Assembly (NCBI GenBank): GCA_026122225.1
Contig: JANEZZ010002887.1
Span: 744,001 to 808,000 of the forward strand
Source of the DNA: Heloderma charlesbogerti
Taxonomy: Eukaryota > Chordata > Lepidosauria > Squamata > Helodermatidae
Length of the DNA stretch: 64,000 nt
Reading direction: 5' to 3'
The notes below the pieces were generated by a model. That model worked only from the letters and a program-made list of their open reading frames with translations. It was not told the DNA's origin and searched no databases. The position numbers and the translations under genes were made by a program. Below are positions 43,750 through 55,016 of this stretch, piece by piece. Each line of letters begins with the position of its first letter. Within the stretch, counting starts at the first letter, position 1.

Positions 43750-44232
43750 AGGAATGGCTAAATTTCTCAGTTTAGCTTTTTCCTGCATATGAATTTCTTA
43801 AATCTTAAGTTCTTTCTCTCTTGAATATGAAGAAATTTGTGGATTTCAGCAAATCCTTGTCGAAAATGAACTGGAATGAAATTCTTACCCATCTGCAATG
43901 GTCAAATCCAATAGGTACATGGAAAGAACCATGTTGTACCTGCCTGCTATATAACTATTAACAATAAGGAACCAGTCAGAAAAAAGAGGTGGCAACCCTA
44001 ACTCAGTACCACGAACATGGCTGAATATAGAGGGATTGAGAGATAGACTTTTAAGAGCTAAGCACTCAAAGCCCTGGGCCTGGATGTACAAATCTGTCTG
44101 TTTCGGTTTCTTCCACATTCAGACTTCTTTTAAAATCACAAGTTCTTTCCTTCCGAATATGAAGACATGTGCAAATTTTAGTCTATTTTTATTAAAAAAA
44201 CAAACTGAAACAAAATTCTCACCCATCCCTAC
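43750..44232. mobile_element. Possible TAGGAATGG-ended MITE pair
   Basis: Left ACTAGGAATGGCTAAATTTC, right AAAATTCTCACCCATCCCTA. An internal block (TCTTAAGTTCTTTCTCTCTT) appears twice, at about 43803 and 44130, suggesting two related copies or a tandem one. Confidence 0.4.
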
Positions 44233-44514
44233 TATTAACTGATATTTCACCTGACCTAAGAAGAAAATGTAATTTCACCTGCCTGCCACCCAAAAACCAC
44301 ATTTGGATCAGCAGCAATTCCCTCAGAAGGAGTGCCAAAAAGAGCCTGAGGGACACATCTGGGGAGGCACTGAAGAAAAGAGCAACACACAGTAACTGTG
44401 TAGTTTAGGGGATGACCTCTTGGCTGGACCACATTTTAGTCTGCTTAGGTGTGCAGCGGCAGACTTGTCCAGAGCAGTTTTTATTAAGTTGCTGTGATGT
44501 GAGACATTCAAACC

Positions 44515-44590
44515 AGCCTGCCCCACCCTGGCACCCTCCAGATGTGTTGGACTGCTGCTCCCCATCAATGTCAGCCTGCATGGCTACGCA
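44515..44590. mobile_element. MITE left half (CAGCCTGCCCCACC)
   Basis: CAGCCTGCCCCACCCTGGCA and CCCTCCAGATGTGTTGGACT, the left arm of the CAGCCTTCCCCAAC family. It is cut off where a CA repeat begins. Confidence 0.6.

Positions 44591-44629
<39 letters not shown>
44591..44629. repeat. (CA)n microsatellite
   Basis: About 19 CA units. Confidence 0.97.
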
Positions 44630-44630
<1 letters not shown>

Positions 44631-45069
44631 CTGGCATCTCCACCCCCCACTCCAGAATGCCATGTATGTGCTAGCTGTGAGGCATTCCAAATTGCAACTG
44701 CCAGGAGTAGCCAGTGAAATCAAAATTTGCTGTTGCTGGAGAAAGGTACGTCTCCACTTCATCCCTGATCGGTATGAACGGGAGAAAAGAAAAGCATGCC
44801 CATTTGTTCCTCAGTGCACTCACTGAAAATTGTACCAAATGGGGCCCATTTACCATTTGCATGGAACACCTTAATGCAAGGGTGCTGAATCTCAGGGCTG
44901 GGAGTCAAATGTAGTCTGAATCCAGCCCTCTAAGGTTCCCCAGATGTCCACACCCCCTTCTCCTTGCAGCATCCTCTTTCCTCCAGCCACCTATTGTTTG
45001 GAGGTTTCCTGGCTTTCGGCAGTCCCACCAATCCTCATTCTCAAAGGTTGACATGCCTCTCCTGGGGCA
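44630..45069. other. No recognised feature
   Basis: Nothing recognised. Confidence 0.4.
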
Positions 45070-45071
45070 TT

Positions 45072-45103
<32 letters not shown>

Positions 45104-45106
45104 TCA
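45070..45106. repeat. (TTTC)n microsatellite
   Basis: Nine TTTC units. Confidence 0.96.
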
Positions 45107-45490
45107 ATTTAATTTAAACAGCTAAAAACAATTTCACTAAAATACTAGACCTTTTAGAGACAGCTGACATAAATGCCCCATCATATGCCATTCAATGCCT
45201 GGGAGTAGAGGACAGTTTTAACCTGGCACTGAAAAGATGACAGTGTCAGTGTCAGCAGGCCTCAGTGGGGAGATCATTCCACAATTGGGGGGCCACCACT
45301 GAAAAGGCCCTCTCCCTTGTTGTTACCTTCCAAGCCTCCCTTGGAAGTGGCACTCAGAGGAAGGCCTCAGGCGTTGATTGTGTCTGGGTAGATTCAGACT
45401 GGGAGAGGCGCTGTGTCAGGTATTGCGGTCCCGAGTCGTGTAAGGCTTCATAGGTTAAAACCAGCCCCTATTAACTGGCATTAAGACCTT
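45107..45490 (-). mobile_element. L2-like LINE 3' portion, degraded
   Basis: Inverted UTR rich in AAAAACAATTT. Then the region GGGGCCACCACTGAAAAGGC CCTCTCC, the complement of the AFSVVAP-type coding stretch, and GTAAGGCTTCATAGGTTAAA further 5'. No usable frame. Confidence 0.65.
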
Positions 45491-45663
45491 TAAGCTGAAA
45501 TAAGCTGGTATTTGGGGATCCTTTGGCCTTGCCCGTTTTGATTTTGGCCCTGCTCACCACTGGAATGCAGCCCCTGAGAGCTTTTCTGAATGGAATTCAG
45601 TCTTCAGGATGAAACAGATTCCCCATCCCAGTCTTAATGAGTACATTTTTTTTCATGCCCAAC

Positions 45664-46436
45664 TGTCATGTTTAAATCAGACCTTAGTTCAAACATCGCT
45701 CATGTCAGGAATGAATATGAGCATGTGGAGATGTCTGGCAGTTCAGATTCGAAATCTGAATGGGAACAGCCAGAACAAAGGGAGCCACCCTCCCTAGTGA
45801 GCACAGATACGACAAGACTTTCTTCCCAAGATCTTGACACACAGATGGCCCAGACCGCCCGATTCCTCCATCATGAGAACTCAGTTTTTGGAGGAGGAGG
45901 GAGAGGAACATGACTCGAGGGATCCTAGGGTCCGTTGCAGAGTGAAGCAGGAAAAGTTAGGGGCAGGGCTCAGACGCTCCGCCAGGTTGGCCACTCATGG
46001 AAGCCAGTGTAGGAGGGAGCCACCCTAAGGGAGGGGCATCCCTGCGAAGCAAGTCTGGCTGTGAAGTTCATGCCCAGACTGCTGGCAACTTCTCTAACTT
46101 CCACTTCATATCTGCTATTGATATTTGTAGATGTGTGGATTAGCTTTTTGGGGTGGGTTAGGGTATTTTAGAAAATGTTTTTACTGTAGAATTTTATTGT
46201 TTTAAACTGTTTTATTGTATGCTGTACATCACCCAGAGTGGCTGGGTGACCAGCCAGATGGGTGATTAATAAATTTAATAATAATAATAATAATAGCTGG
46301 TTCTAAGCAGTCTGAGAGTTTCCTAGAATCTGCATTTATAAAGAAGCTAGTCTTTTGCTAATAAAGTAGTGTTGGCCTGAAGCTTTGTTTCCTGGAGTGT
46401 GTTGGGTGAGAAGGGAGAGAACGAAGGATTGTGACA
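45664..46436 (+). mobile_element. Probable solo LTR, with an L2-like insertion
   Basis: Starts TGTCATG and ends TTGTGACA, the TG...CA form of an LTR. Near the end is CTAATAAAGTAGTGTTGG, a polyadenylation signal followed by GAAGCTTTGTTTCCTGG. A GC-rich central part (about 45890-46050) would suit a promoter region. The flanks CCAAC and GCTCA do not match, so no target duplication supports it. No internal retroviral genes are present. Confidence 0.42.
46149..46297 (+). mobile_element. L2-like LINE 3' end inside the LTR
   Basis: GGGGTGGGTTAGGGTATTTT through the GCCCAGAGTGGCTGGGTGAC-like block (here ACCCAGAG) to a (TAA)n tail, near-identical to 855-1016. TAGCT lies at both edges (about 46140, 46297), a possible short target duplication. 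Confidence 0.82.
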
Positions 46437-46692
46437 GCTCATTCTTTTCTTTTCTTTTTAGTTTATAACTTTTTAACAAAATTATTGTGGTTCATTGGGT
46501 ACGCATGTAAGTGTATGTTGTGGGGTGGGAGGGCTATTGAAGATGATTTTGAATTTAAATAACATAACTTACACTTTTGCTGAACAGGTAAGATAGCTTG
46601 CTTAGCACTGAGTAGCTGGACTGGCCCTGCAGGAACCCTTGGATTGACTGGGTATTTCAACTGTACGTATGTTCATTAATTTGGAATTTGTG

Positions 46693-46696
<4 letters not shown>
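46437..46696. other. No recognised feature
   Basis: Nothing recognised. Confidence 0.4.

Positions 46697-46747
<51 letters not shown>
46697..46747. repeat. (TG)n(TA)n compound microsatellite
   Basis: About 16 TG units followed by about nine TA units. Confidence 0.97.
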
Positions 46748-47827
46748 GCTTGTTTTTACACATGGATCTACTCTTCGTATGTGCATCTGGTGATGAGTTT
46801 ACTCCCAAGAATGTGAAGTAATTTCTGGCTTCCAAACTGAAGACAGGCGCTCTTGCTTTTTAACTCCTTGTTCCTTTTGGCTGTGTAGTATGCCATAAAG
46901 GACATACATTAGTAACTGGAAAAGCTCTGGGAAATGCATTGTCTGATCTGCTGTTTATTCTTAAAAGGTCAATCTGGGACATATATCACTTAGAGAAGTA
47001 GTTTGTTTTGGAAGTGGATTTCCATTATACAGAGTATTAGAACTTCCTGAATTGCTTTCATGTGTGTCATCAGAATTAAAAGGGGGAAGACATAATTTTA
47101 GTAATATCGTAACTGTGTCTTCCTAATGAAGCTACAGACCTATTTCAAAGTCATGATTTTTCCAGATTTTCTTTTTCTTCAAGAAGAGATTTAGCTCCAG
47201 AGACTTGCTTTACTCACAGCCTGGCAATCATCACAGGTAAACAGGTGTTTCTCCCTCCCTTGAATCTCTGGATCATCTCCGATATGCTCCATCCTTCATG
47301 TGCTTCCTATAGTCTTTCTTTTGTGTCCAGCTAATCTGTGCTATATGAAAAGCAGATCATAAGATTCCAGAGTAGTGCAAAGCAGATCTAAAATAAGAAT
47401 GTAGCTGACTGCTGCCAACATCTCTGTGTAGTTTTGTGGGAGCCAAAAGAATTAAAATTTGATGGAATTATTTGGATGTCAATTTCACATTCCCACAGTT
47501 TCTTTGGGGCGATGTTGTAAAGCAAGCAGATGAGACAGTTTGGTCTTGATAGACCTTTTTTATGGCCAAGGGGAGAACAAGAGAGGCAGAATTTTTATGA
47601 GTTTCAGGCATTAAAAACAATGTACTCTTTTTGCAAATACTAGGTACACAAAACAAAATTTACACTGCTCAGGATCCGTGATGTTCACATGAGAATAAAG
47701 GACGTCCTGATGCAATCTGCTTTTTTCTGGTTGTGTAGAACCGAAAACCATAATTGTCACCTTGTCCCAGTTAGGGAATGTACAGAAAAATCATAGCTAG
47801 GTGGTAATTTGAACAAGAGCACCCACT
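46748..47827. other. No recognised gene
   Basis: About 1.1 kb with no known repeat or coding domain seen; one of the longer apparently single-copy stretches. Confidence 0.42.
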
Positions 47828-48597
47828 CAGGGCCAGTGTCAAGGGTAGGCATGGTTGGGCACTTGCCAAGGGCCCATGCCCCAGCACAGGGCCCACTGAC
47901 AAGAGTCCTGTAGATTTGCTTCTCTTCTTCATCACTGCAACCAGCTTGTCTACCTGCCTCCCTCGCTGACCCAACAACAGTAGTGATGAGAAGGAGGAGC
48001 AGGAGATGCCTCTGCCTACTTGCTCATTGCCCCTCTGCCTGTCAAGCAAGGCAGTGACAGGAAGGATGAGAAAGAGGAGGAGAAGAAGCAATAGCAGCTG
48101 GGGACAATTAGGGATGTACGGATTGTGTAAAATCCATTCCGTCTGTGTTTCGTGGATTGTCAGTTGCCTTTCGTTCCATCATCTGCCCATCAGCGGAATC
48201 AGAGTTTTATTGTTCCCAAATCTGCACAAATGCGAATTTGCGCAAATTCCCCCCAAATATACATTTCCACGCTTTAGCCTATGGGGGAAATGCACATTTT
48301 TGGCTGGGTTTTTTTTTATTTTGCATATTTTTCTATGACTAAATTTGCACAAAATTCAGGAAAGTTAGAAAACTGTTCCACAAGTCCATTGAATCATCTG
48401 ACAGGGGAAAATCCGGTCCGTTGCGGAATCCGCAGGTCAAATTCATGAAAATCCAACTCATTTGGTTCCGTTGCAGATTTCTCCAACATCCCTAAATGAC
48501 AATGGCAGTGAGAAGGTAGACTCACTGGGGGAGGGGTCCTATGGAGGGTGTCTTGCTGAAGGGCCTTTGAAAACCTGGAGCTGGCACAACTCCCTCT
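47828..48597 (-). mobile_element. hAT-type MITE (CAGTGCTGGCTCC family), interrupted
   Basis: Inverted copy: CAGGGCCAGTGTCAAGGG on the left, AACCTGGAGCTGGCAC on the right, interior GAAGCAATAGCAGCTGGGGA resuming after the insertion with AATGGCAGTGAGAAGGTAGA. Split by the MITE at 48109-48494. Removing the insertion restores the family sequence. Confidence 0.85.
48109..48494 (+). mobile_element. TAGGGATGT MITE nested in another MITE
   Basis: Ends TAGGGATGTACGG and CCAACATCCCTA. Flanks GGGACAAT (48101-48108) and ATGACAAT (48496-48503), 6 of 8 identical. The interior has TTTCGTGGATTGTCAGTTGC, CAAATGCGAATTTGCGCAAA and TCCGGTCCGTTGCGGAATCC. Confidence 0.87.
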
Positions 48598-49119
48598 AGC
48601 ACCCTTAGTCCTGCATTCTGGACCAAGTGGAGTTTCTTGAGACTCTTCAGTAGTTCATTCATTGCAATGATCCAGTCTCCCCCTACTCTATCAAAACAGA
48701 TTGTACCACATCTCTGGGTGATCTCCCTGCCTCGACCAAATAGCTCTGACATAGAGAGCAATAACATGAGTTCAGCATAAATATATGTTGTAATGGAGAT
48801 TCAGTAGTTTCTCTGGATTCCACTAAGAAAATACATTTAGAAATGCATATTTGGAGAGAAAATACGTTTTAAAATGCATATTTAAATGTGAATTTTTGTG
48901 TAGATTTTTTAAAAAGTCATAGATTAATGTGAAAACAGGAAGGACAGAAGGAGCTTATGGGTGAAATATACCAAAGGAGTGACATTGACCAAAAATAGAG
49001 TGGTTCGCCTTCCCTAATGGCAGAGGAAGGCAAACCATCTTGGTTTGGAGTAAAAGTCAGTTTTCAGGTTCCATATTCAAATGACAGATACATGCTTACA
49101 GGAAACAAATTACTGACTA
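48598..49119. other. No recognised gene
   Basis: The minus frame at 48522-48767 is unrecognised. 48830-48920 has AAATGCATATTT-type A/T repeats resembling the TAGGGATGT interior. Confidence 0.35.
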
Positions 49120-49127
49120 ATTCAGAG

Positions 49128-49513
49128 TAGGGATGTCAGGGAAATCCACAACAGAATCAAGTGAGTTCCGATTTTTATGAATCTGACCCACAGATTCTGC
49201 AGTGGACAGGATTTTCCACAGTTGGGTGGATTCTACGGATTTGTGGACTGTTTTTCTAACTTTCCTGAATTTTGTGCAATTGAGTAATAGAAAACTATAC
49301 ATTTTTTTCAAATGGCTGAAAATGTGCATTTTCCCATAGGCTGAAGTGTGAACATGCACATTTGGGGGGGATTTGTGCATTTTGGGGAGATCTGCACATT
49401 TTTGCAAGTGCAAATTTGTACAAATACATTGTTGCGCACATGACAGAATGAAAGGCACCTGACAATCCACAAAATGTATACAGAATGTATTTTACACAAT
49501 CCTTACATCCCTA
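49128..49513 (-). mobile_element. TAGGGATGT MITE, perfect 8-bp TSD
   Basis: 386 bp. Ends TAGGGATGTCAGGGAAATCC and CCTTACATCCCTA, flanked by a perfect ATTCAGAG (49120-49127 and 49514-49521). Opposite orientation to, and same interior order as, 48109-48494. The 8-bp duplication places the family with hAT. Confidence 0.93.
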
Positions 49514-49640
49514 ATTCAGAGTGTGCTCCATCAGTGTTCAGATGCCTAAAGGTGAGGTACCCTTTAATCTAATTCAAACATCCATTAACTACTGCTGGTT
49601 TTCTGCAGGGTCCAAAAAACAACAGCCAAATAGCAAGTAA

Positions 49641-49744
49641 GGCCACAATCCTATGCATATTTAGACAGATAAAAGCTTGGCTGGCTGGGGAATACTGGGA
49701 GTTGTAGGGCTTTTCTCTGTCTAAACATGCATAGGATTTAGCCC
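49641..49744. mobile_element. TTAA-type palindromic MITE, shortened
   Basis: GGCCACAATCCTATGCATAT on the left, AAACATGCATAGGATTTAGC then CC on the right. The flanks GTAA and TAAG are decayed. About 20 bp of the left arm is missing. Confidence 0.7.
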
Positions 49745-49795
49745 TAAGACACTTAAGCTTGAATTATATTTTGTTGTTGTTGTTCAGTCGTTAAG

Positions 49796-50032
49796 TCATG
49801 TCCGACTCTTCGTGACCCCATGGACCATAGCACGCCAGACCTTCCTGTCCTGTGCTCCCCCCCGGAGTGTGCTCAAGTCCATATTCATTGCATCGGTGAT
49901 GCTATCTAGCCATCTCATCCTCTGCCGTCCCCTTCTCCTTTTGCCTTCAATCTTTCCCAGCATCAGGGTCTTTTCCAGTGAGTTTTCTCTTCGCATTAGG
50001 TGGCCAAAACATTTGAGCTTCAGCTTCAGTAT
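49796..50032 (-). pseudogene. Bov-B ORF C-terminal end after premature stop
   Basis: Same frame as the 614-codon region, downstream of its TAG: FGHLMRRENSLEKTLMLGKI, GKRRRGRQRMRWLDSITDAM and VWRAMVHGVTKSRT. The basic RRGRQR stretch is usual for this end of Bov-B. Because only one TAG separates it, the break is probably a simple substitution. Confidence 0.88.
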
Positions 50033-51877
50033 CTATCCTTCCAATGAGCAGTCAGGGTTGATTTCCTTTAGGATGGACTGATTGGACCTCCTTGTAGTCC
50101 AGGAGACTCGTAAGAGCCTTCTCCAGCACCACAGTTCGAAAGCATCGATTCTTCGGTGCTCAGCCTTCCTTATAGTCCAGCTCTCACAGCCATACGTTGC
50201 TACTGGGAAAACCATAGCTTTGATTATACGAACCTTTGTGGGCAAGGTGATGTCTCTGCTTCTGACTATGCTGTCTAGGTTTGCCGTAGCTTTCCTCCCA
50301 AGGAGCAAGCGTCTTTTAATTTCATGGCTACAGTCACCGTCTGCGGTGATCTTGGAGCCCAAGAAAATAAAATCTGTCACTGCTTCCATTTCTTCCCCTT
50401 CTATATGCCAGGAAGTGATGGGGCCAGATGCCATGATCTTCATTTTTTTAATGTTGAGTTTCAAACCAGCTTTTGCACTCTCCACTTTCACCCTCAGCAA
50501 GAGGCTCTTTAGATCCTCTTCGCTTTCTGCCATTAGGGTGGTATCATCTGCATATCGGAGGTTGTTGAGAATTCTCCCGGCAATCTTAATTCCAACCTGT
50601 GATTCATCCAACCTGGCGTTTCTCATGATGTACTCTGCATATAAATTAAATAAGCAGGGTGACAATATGCAGCCTTGTTGTACTCCTTTCCCAATTTTGA
50701 ACCAATCGGTTGTTCCATGTCCTGTTCTTATGGTTGCTTCTTGACCCTCGTAAAGGTTTCTCAGGAGACAGGTAAGGTGGTCTGGTACTCCCATCTCTTT
50801 AAGAATTTGCCAGAGTTTGTTGTGATCCACACAATCAAAGGCTTTAGCATAGTCAATGAAGCAGAAATAGACGTTTTTCTGAAATTCTCTTGCTTTCTCC
50901 ATGATGCAGCGAATGTTGGCGATTTGATCTCTAGTTCCTCTGCCTCTTCGAAACCCAGCTTGTACTTCCAGTAGTTCTCGGTTCACATACTGCTGAAGCT
51001 TAGCTTGTAGGATTTTGAGCATCACCTTGCTGGCATGTGAAATGAGCGCAATTGTGCGGTAGTTTGAACACTCTTTGGCATTGCCCTTCTTTGGAATTGG
51101 AATGTAAACTGACCTTTTCCAGTCTTGTGGCCACTGTTGAGTGTTCCAAATTTGTTGGCATATTGAGTGCAGTACTTTAACAGCATCATCTTTTGGGATC
51201 TTAAATAGCTCAGCTGGAATACTGTCATCTCTGCTAGCTTTGTTGTTAGTAATGCTTCCTAAGGCCCACTTGACTTCACTCTCTAGGATGTCCGGCTCAA
51301 GTTCAGTGACCGCACTCTCATGGCTATCAGGGACATTCCGATCTTTCCTGTATAGTTCTTCTGTGTATTCTTTCCACCTCTTCTTAATCTCATCTGCTTC
51401 CGATAGGTCCCTGCCTTCTTTGTCCTTTATCATGCCCGTCTTTGCACAAAATGTTCCCTTGAGATCTCCGATTTTCTTGAAGAGATCTCTAGTCTTTCCC
51501 ATTCTATTGTTTTCTTCAATTTCTTTGCATTGTTCATTTAAGAAGGCCTTCTTGTCTTTCCTTGCTATTCTCTGGAAATCTGCATTCAGTTGGGTATACC
51601 TTCCCCTTTCTCCTTTGCTTTTCGCTTCCCTTCTTTCCTCAGCTACTTGTAAAGCCTCCTCAGACAGCCACTTTGCTTTCTTGCATTGCTTTTTCTTTGG
51701 GATGGATTGAGTTGCTGCCTCCTGAACAATGTTACAGACCTCTGTCCATAGTTCCGCAGGCACTCTGTCTATCAGGTCTAATCCCTTAAATCTATTCCTC
51801 ACCTCTACTGTATATTCAGAAGGGATATGATTTAGGTCATACCTGAATGGTTTAGTGGTTTTCCCTACATTCTTCAA
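50033..51877 (-). pseudogene. Bov-B reverse transcriptase region (614 open codons)
   Basis: Open from the first Met, but that Met is internal to the true ORF. RT motifs in order: NYRTIALISHASKVM (residues 272-286), FIDYAKAFD (340-348), QGCILSP (401-407) and the catalytic YADD (442-445), then LKLNIKKMKIM. The C-terminal part has SWTIRKAEHRRIDAFELWCW and RRLLRVSWTTRRSNQSIL. A TAG ends it at 50033-50035 after PDCSLEG; the same frame continues beyond with FGHLMRREN to about 49796. No catalytic RT residue visibly lost. Confidence 0.93.
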
Positions 51878-52914
51878 TTTAAGCCAAAATTTTGCGATAA
51901 GAAGCTCATGATCTGAGCCACAGTCAGCTCCAGGTCTTGTTTTGACTGACTGTATAGAGCTTCTCCATCTCTGGCTGCAAAGTACATAATCAATCTGGTT
52001 TCGATATTGACCATCTGGTGATGTCCATGTGTAGAGTCGCCTCTTGTGCTGTTGGAAAAGAGTGTTTGCTATGAATGATCAGCGTGTTCTCTTGGCAAAA
52101 CTCGATTAGCCTTTGTCCTGCTTCATTTTGTACACCAAGGCCATGCTTGCCTGTTATCCCGGTGATTTCTTGACTTCCTACTTTAGCATTCCAATCCCCT
52201 ATGATGAAGAGGACATCTTTTTGGGGTGTTGTAGTTCTTCATAGAACCGATCAACCTCAGCTTCTTTGGCCTCAGTGGTTGGGGCATAGACTTGAATTAC
52301 TGTGATGTTGAATGGTTTGCCTTGGATTCGTACTGAGATCATTCTATCGTTTTGAGATTGTACCCCAGTACTGCTTTTCCCACCCTTTTGTTGACTATGA
52401 GTGCTACTCCATTTCTTCTAAGGGATTCTTGCCCACAGTAGTAGATATGATGGTCACCTGAATTAAATTTGCCCATGCTTGTTCATTTTAGTTCGCTGAT
52501 TCCCAAGATGTCGATGTTCAGTATTGCCACCTCATGTTTGACCACCTCCAGCTTACCTTGATTCATTGATCTTACATTCCAGGTTCCTAAACAATATTGT
52601 TCTTTACAGCATCGGATTTTCTTTTCATCACCAGACACATCCACAGCTGAGTGTCCTTTTGGCTTTGGCCCAGCTGCTTCACTCTTTCTGGCGCTACTTG
52701 GAAATCCCCTCTGCTCTTCCCCAGTAGTATACTGGACACCTTCCGACCTGAGGGGCTCATCTTCTGGCATCATATCTTTTAGCCTTGTGATACGTTCCAT
52801 GAGGTTTTCTTGGCAAGAATACTGGAGTGAGTTGCCATTTCCTTCTCCAGTGGACCACATTTTGTCAGAATTCTCCACCATGACCTGTCCATCTTGGGTG
52901 GCCCTGCACGGCAT
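51878..52914 (-). pseudogene. Bov-B endonuclease (APE-type) region, broken
   Basis: The N-terminal piece (52483-52914) contains LGTWNVRSMNQGKLE and NIDILGISELK, the first APE endonuclease motif, then a TGA where Trp is expected (about 52483). Further on I read YYCGQESLRRNGVALIVNKR, a one-base deletion near 52350, a deletion in the ELQ...PKKDV region near 52228, and a four-base insertion near 52072. The GDWNAKVG and GSDHELL catalytic motifs are still legible in shifted frames. Confidence 0.88.
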
Positions 52915-53044
52915 AGCTTATGGCTTCACTGAGTTACGCAAGCCCCTTCGCCACAACAAGGCAGTGATCCATGAAGGGGTGAATTATATTTTAGGTATTA
53001 ACTTTTCATCTTAACGCAAGGATGTTGTGGAAAAGTTGCTAACT

Positions 53045-53074
53045 CTGTGTGTGTGTGTGTGCGTGTGTGTGTGC
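53045..53074. repeat. (TG)n microsatellite
   Basis: TG run with one CG interruption. Confidence 0.94.
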
Positions 53075-54209
53075 ATGAATGGAGGGGGTTAGTCCTGTTT
53101 CACAGTCTCTCTCTCCTATATATCTTTAATAAGTGCATGACCCAAGGGAAGCTTTTGGTGTCATCTCAACCATTGCTCCTACAAGGACAGCTTGAATAAG
53201 CTCTCTTGAGCAAAGGATGCACCTGACTAAACAATGCACAGATAATAGGTCTCCTGTACTTGACAAAAATGCATCCAGCATTTTGTAAGCCTGTTCGGAC
53301 AGGCTAAGCAAGAAACACTGAGCTTTAGGTGAGACTCAGGAGAGCAAAATCAAAAGATCACAGGTCTTCAGTACCAAATGCAATATGAATACATGACAGA
53401 AGGGTATAAATCCAGATTACAGTCCTGCTGTACTAGCACAGCAGCTCCTGTGGAGGGCCCACGAAGGTACTGACTGGAACCTTCAAAGCCACAAATGCTT
53501 TCCTGAATTAATATTAAATAGCAGTTATGAGATAAATTGGACAAGGCTCCTGTGCTTTAAAGGCCCTGTAAAAGAGGGGATTTCAGCAGGCACAGCTTTT
53601 CTCACCCCAGCACAAAAAAGCAGCACTTTCCAAAATTCTCCCTCCCAAAAGGGACGTGAAAGATACAAGAGCCCTGTCCTCCTTTGCATTTGGCCATCTT
53701 AGGGCTGTGCCCAGAACACATTATTCAAGGGTCTGAGAGGGAAGGGCCTTCACAGTTTGTCACTTGCTATGGGATACAGATATATGCACCAGGCTTATTG
53801 GGGAAGACTTCAACCCCGCAACTCCCCCCACCCCCTGCAGTCTGCCATGGGACATCCCAGTAAAAACAACACCATGTGTTGTGTGATTTTATGTTCTAGT
53901 TCTTAGATGGATTTCAAGCATCATGGAAATGGGAATGCTGAACTGAAAAGGCTGGGAGAGGTTATTGGGCAGCAAAATGAAGGTGGGACCCTAAGGTTGG
54001 CTTGAAAAATGATGATAATAATTTAAAACTGTTTCACTCACATCAAAAGGGGTTGTTTTGATTGTTTTATTTTTTTTGACAAAATAATTAAGAATGTCTT
54101 GCAAAAACCCAAAGATACTTTGTTCAAAAGCAAACCCAAAAGTTTAAAAAGCATCCTATGCCATATTGCTGGGGGGCAGGGGAGAGAGGGAGGAAGTGGA
54201 GAGTCAGAG
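53075..54209. other. No recognised gene
   Basis: About 1.1 kb with no domain, RNA or repeat that I can name. Confidence 0.42.
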
Positions 54210-54250
54210 ACTAAGGGCGCAACCCTATGACTATTTAGACAGAAAATGTT
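54210..54250. mobile_element. TTAA-type MITE, left end only
   Basis: CTAAGGGCGCAACCCTATGA and TATTTAGACAGAAAATG match the left arm of the palindromic TTAA family. The right arm is missing. Confidence 0.5.
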
Positions 54251-55016
54251 GGGAATTTTTTAACCTTGTCTACAAGTTACAGGAAGGGGGCAGTGTTGCG
54301 GTGAGTTCATGGGAATTTGGGCATAGCTAACCTTAGGATCTCTATAGCCCACAGTGTGGTTTCCTATGATTTGCTCCTCCCCTTCCTTCTCTCTCTCTCT
54401 CTCTCTCCCCCCGCCCCATCTCATGCTGGGAGCACGTGTGTTTACTCTCTCTCCTGTTAATGTAATATAACACAAAGAAATGGACTGAACAAACTTGCTG
54501 AAACTATATGTTGTTCCTGCATTTTTATGCAAGAAATTGTGAGCAAACTATTTTACTTTTCTTTACTAAAGAAAAGTGTGGTTTCTTTTTATTCAAAGAT
54601 AGTCTTGTGTGCATGTGGGACTGGTAAATGCTCATTCTCTTCTGCCTTTTGTTTTTCTCTGCTAACTGCTTTTTTAACAGGAGGCAGCAATACCAAATAA
54701 CTCCCATCAGGAAAAAAGCCCACAACTCCCAGCATTCCCTAGCCAGCATGCCCTTTGCATCCTTTGCATGCCCAATCAGAAGTAAGCCCCCACTGAGTTC
54801 AGTAGGGCTCAGTCCTAAGCAAACATGCAAACATTCACAACTTCGAAGCTTCGAAGATCATGCCTGAATTAGGAAAAAAAACCCGTTGCGGAGAAGCCCC
54901 GATTCTGCGAGGATAATGCCTGAATTTTTTTAAAAAAACATCCAGAGCGGGGGATAGGAGGGGGTAAAACTTAGTCTCATTTGAGGGGATACAACAACCC
55001 CCTGCTAAATGCAGGA
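54251..55016. other. MITE fragments, no gene
   Basis: A CT repeat at 54388-54406. Around 54715-54830, ACAACTCCCAGCATTCCCTA and GAAGTAAGCCCCCACTGAGT are pieces of the palindromic MITE families. 54840-55016 runs into the 5S-derived segment and may be its body. Confidence 0.4.

Larger units (their letters stand above)
49772..52979 (-). mobile_element. Bov-B (RTE-clade) LINE, full length
   Basis: 3.2 kb, bounded by a perfect 13-bp duplication TGAATTATATTTT (49760-49772 and 52980-52992). The 3' end on the plus strand begins TTGTTGTTGTTGTTCAGTCG, the classic Bov-B tail with GTCCGACTCTTCGTGACCCC. The 5' end carries the complement of CGCCACAACAAGGCAGTGAT. It encodes an endonuclease then a reverse transcriptase in one intended frame. 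Bov-B is known for horizontal transfer between squamates and ruminants. The duplication and both ends show a complete insertion, now inactive. Confidence 0.95.

Noticed and set aside
44412..44826. His/Thr-repeat open frames
   Set aside because: They read through a CA microsatellite; the same applies to frames at 26835-27068, 34187-34513 and 46602-46835.
45664..46436. Endogenous retrovirus with genes
   Set aside because: Only a possible LTR is seen; no gag, pol or env-like frame is adjacent.
50033..51877. 614-codon open frame as a host gene
   Set aside because: The RT motifs (NYRTIALIS, FIDYAKAFD, QGCILSP, YADD) and the 13-bp duplication show it is part of a Bov-B LINE.
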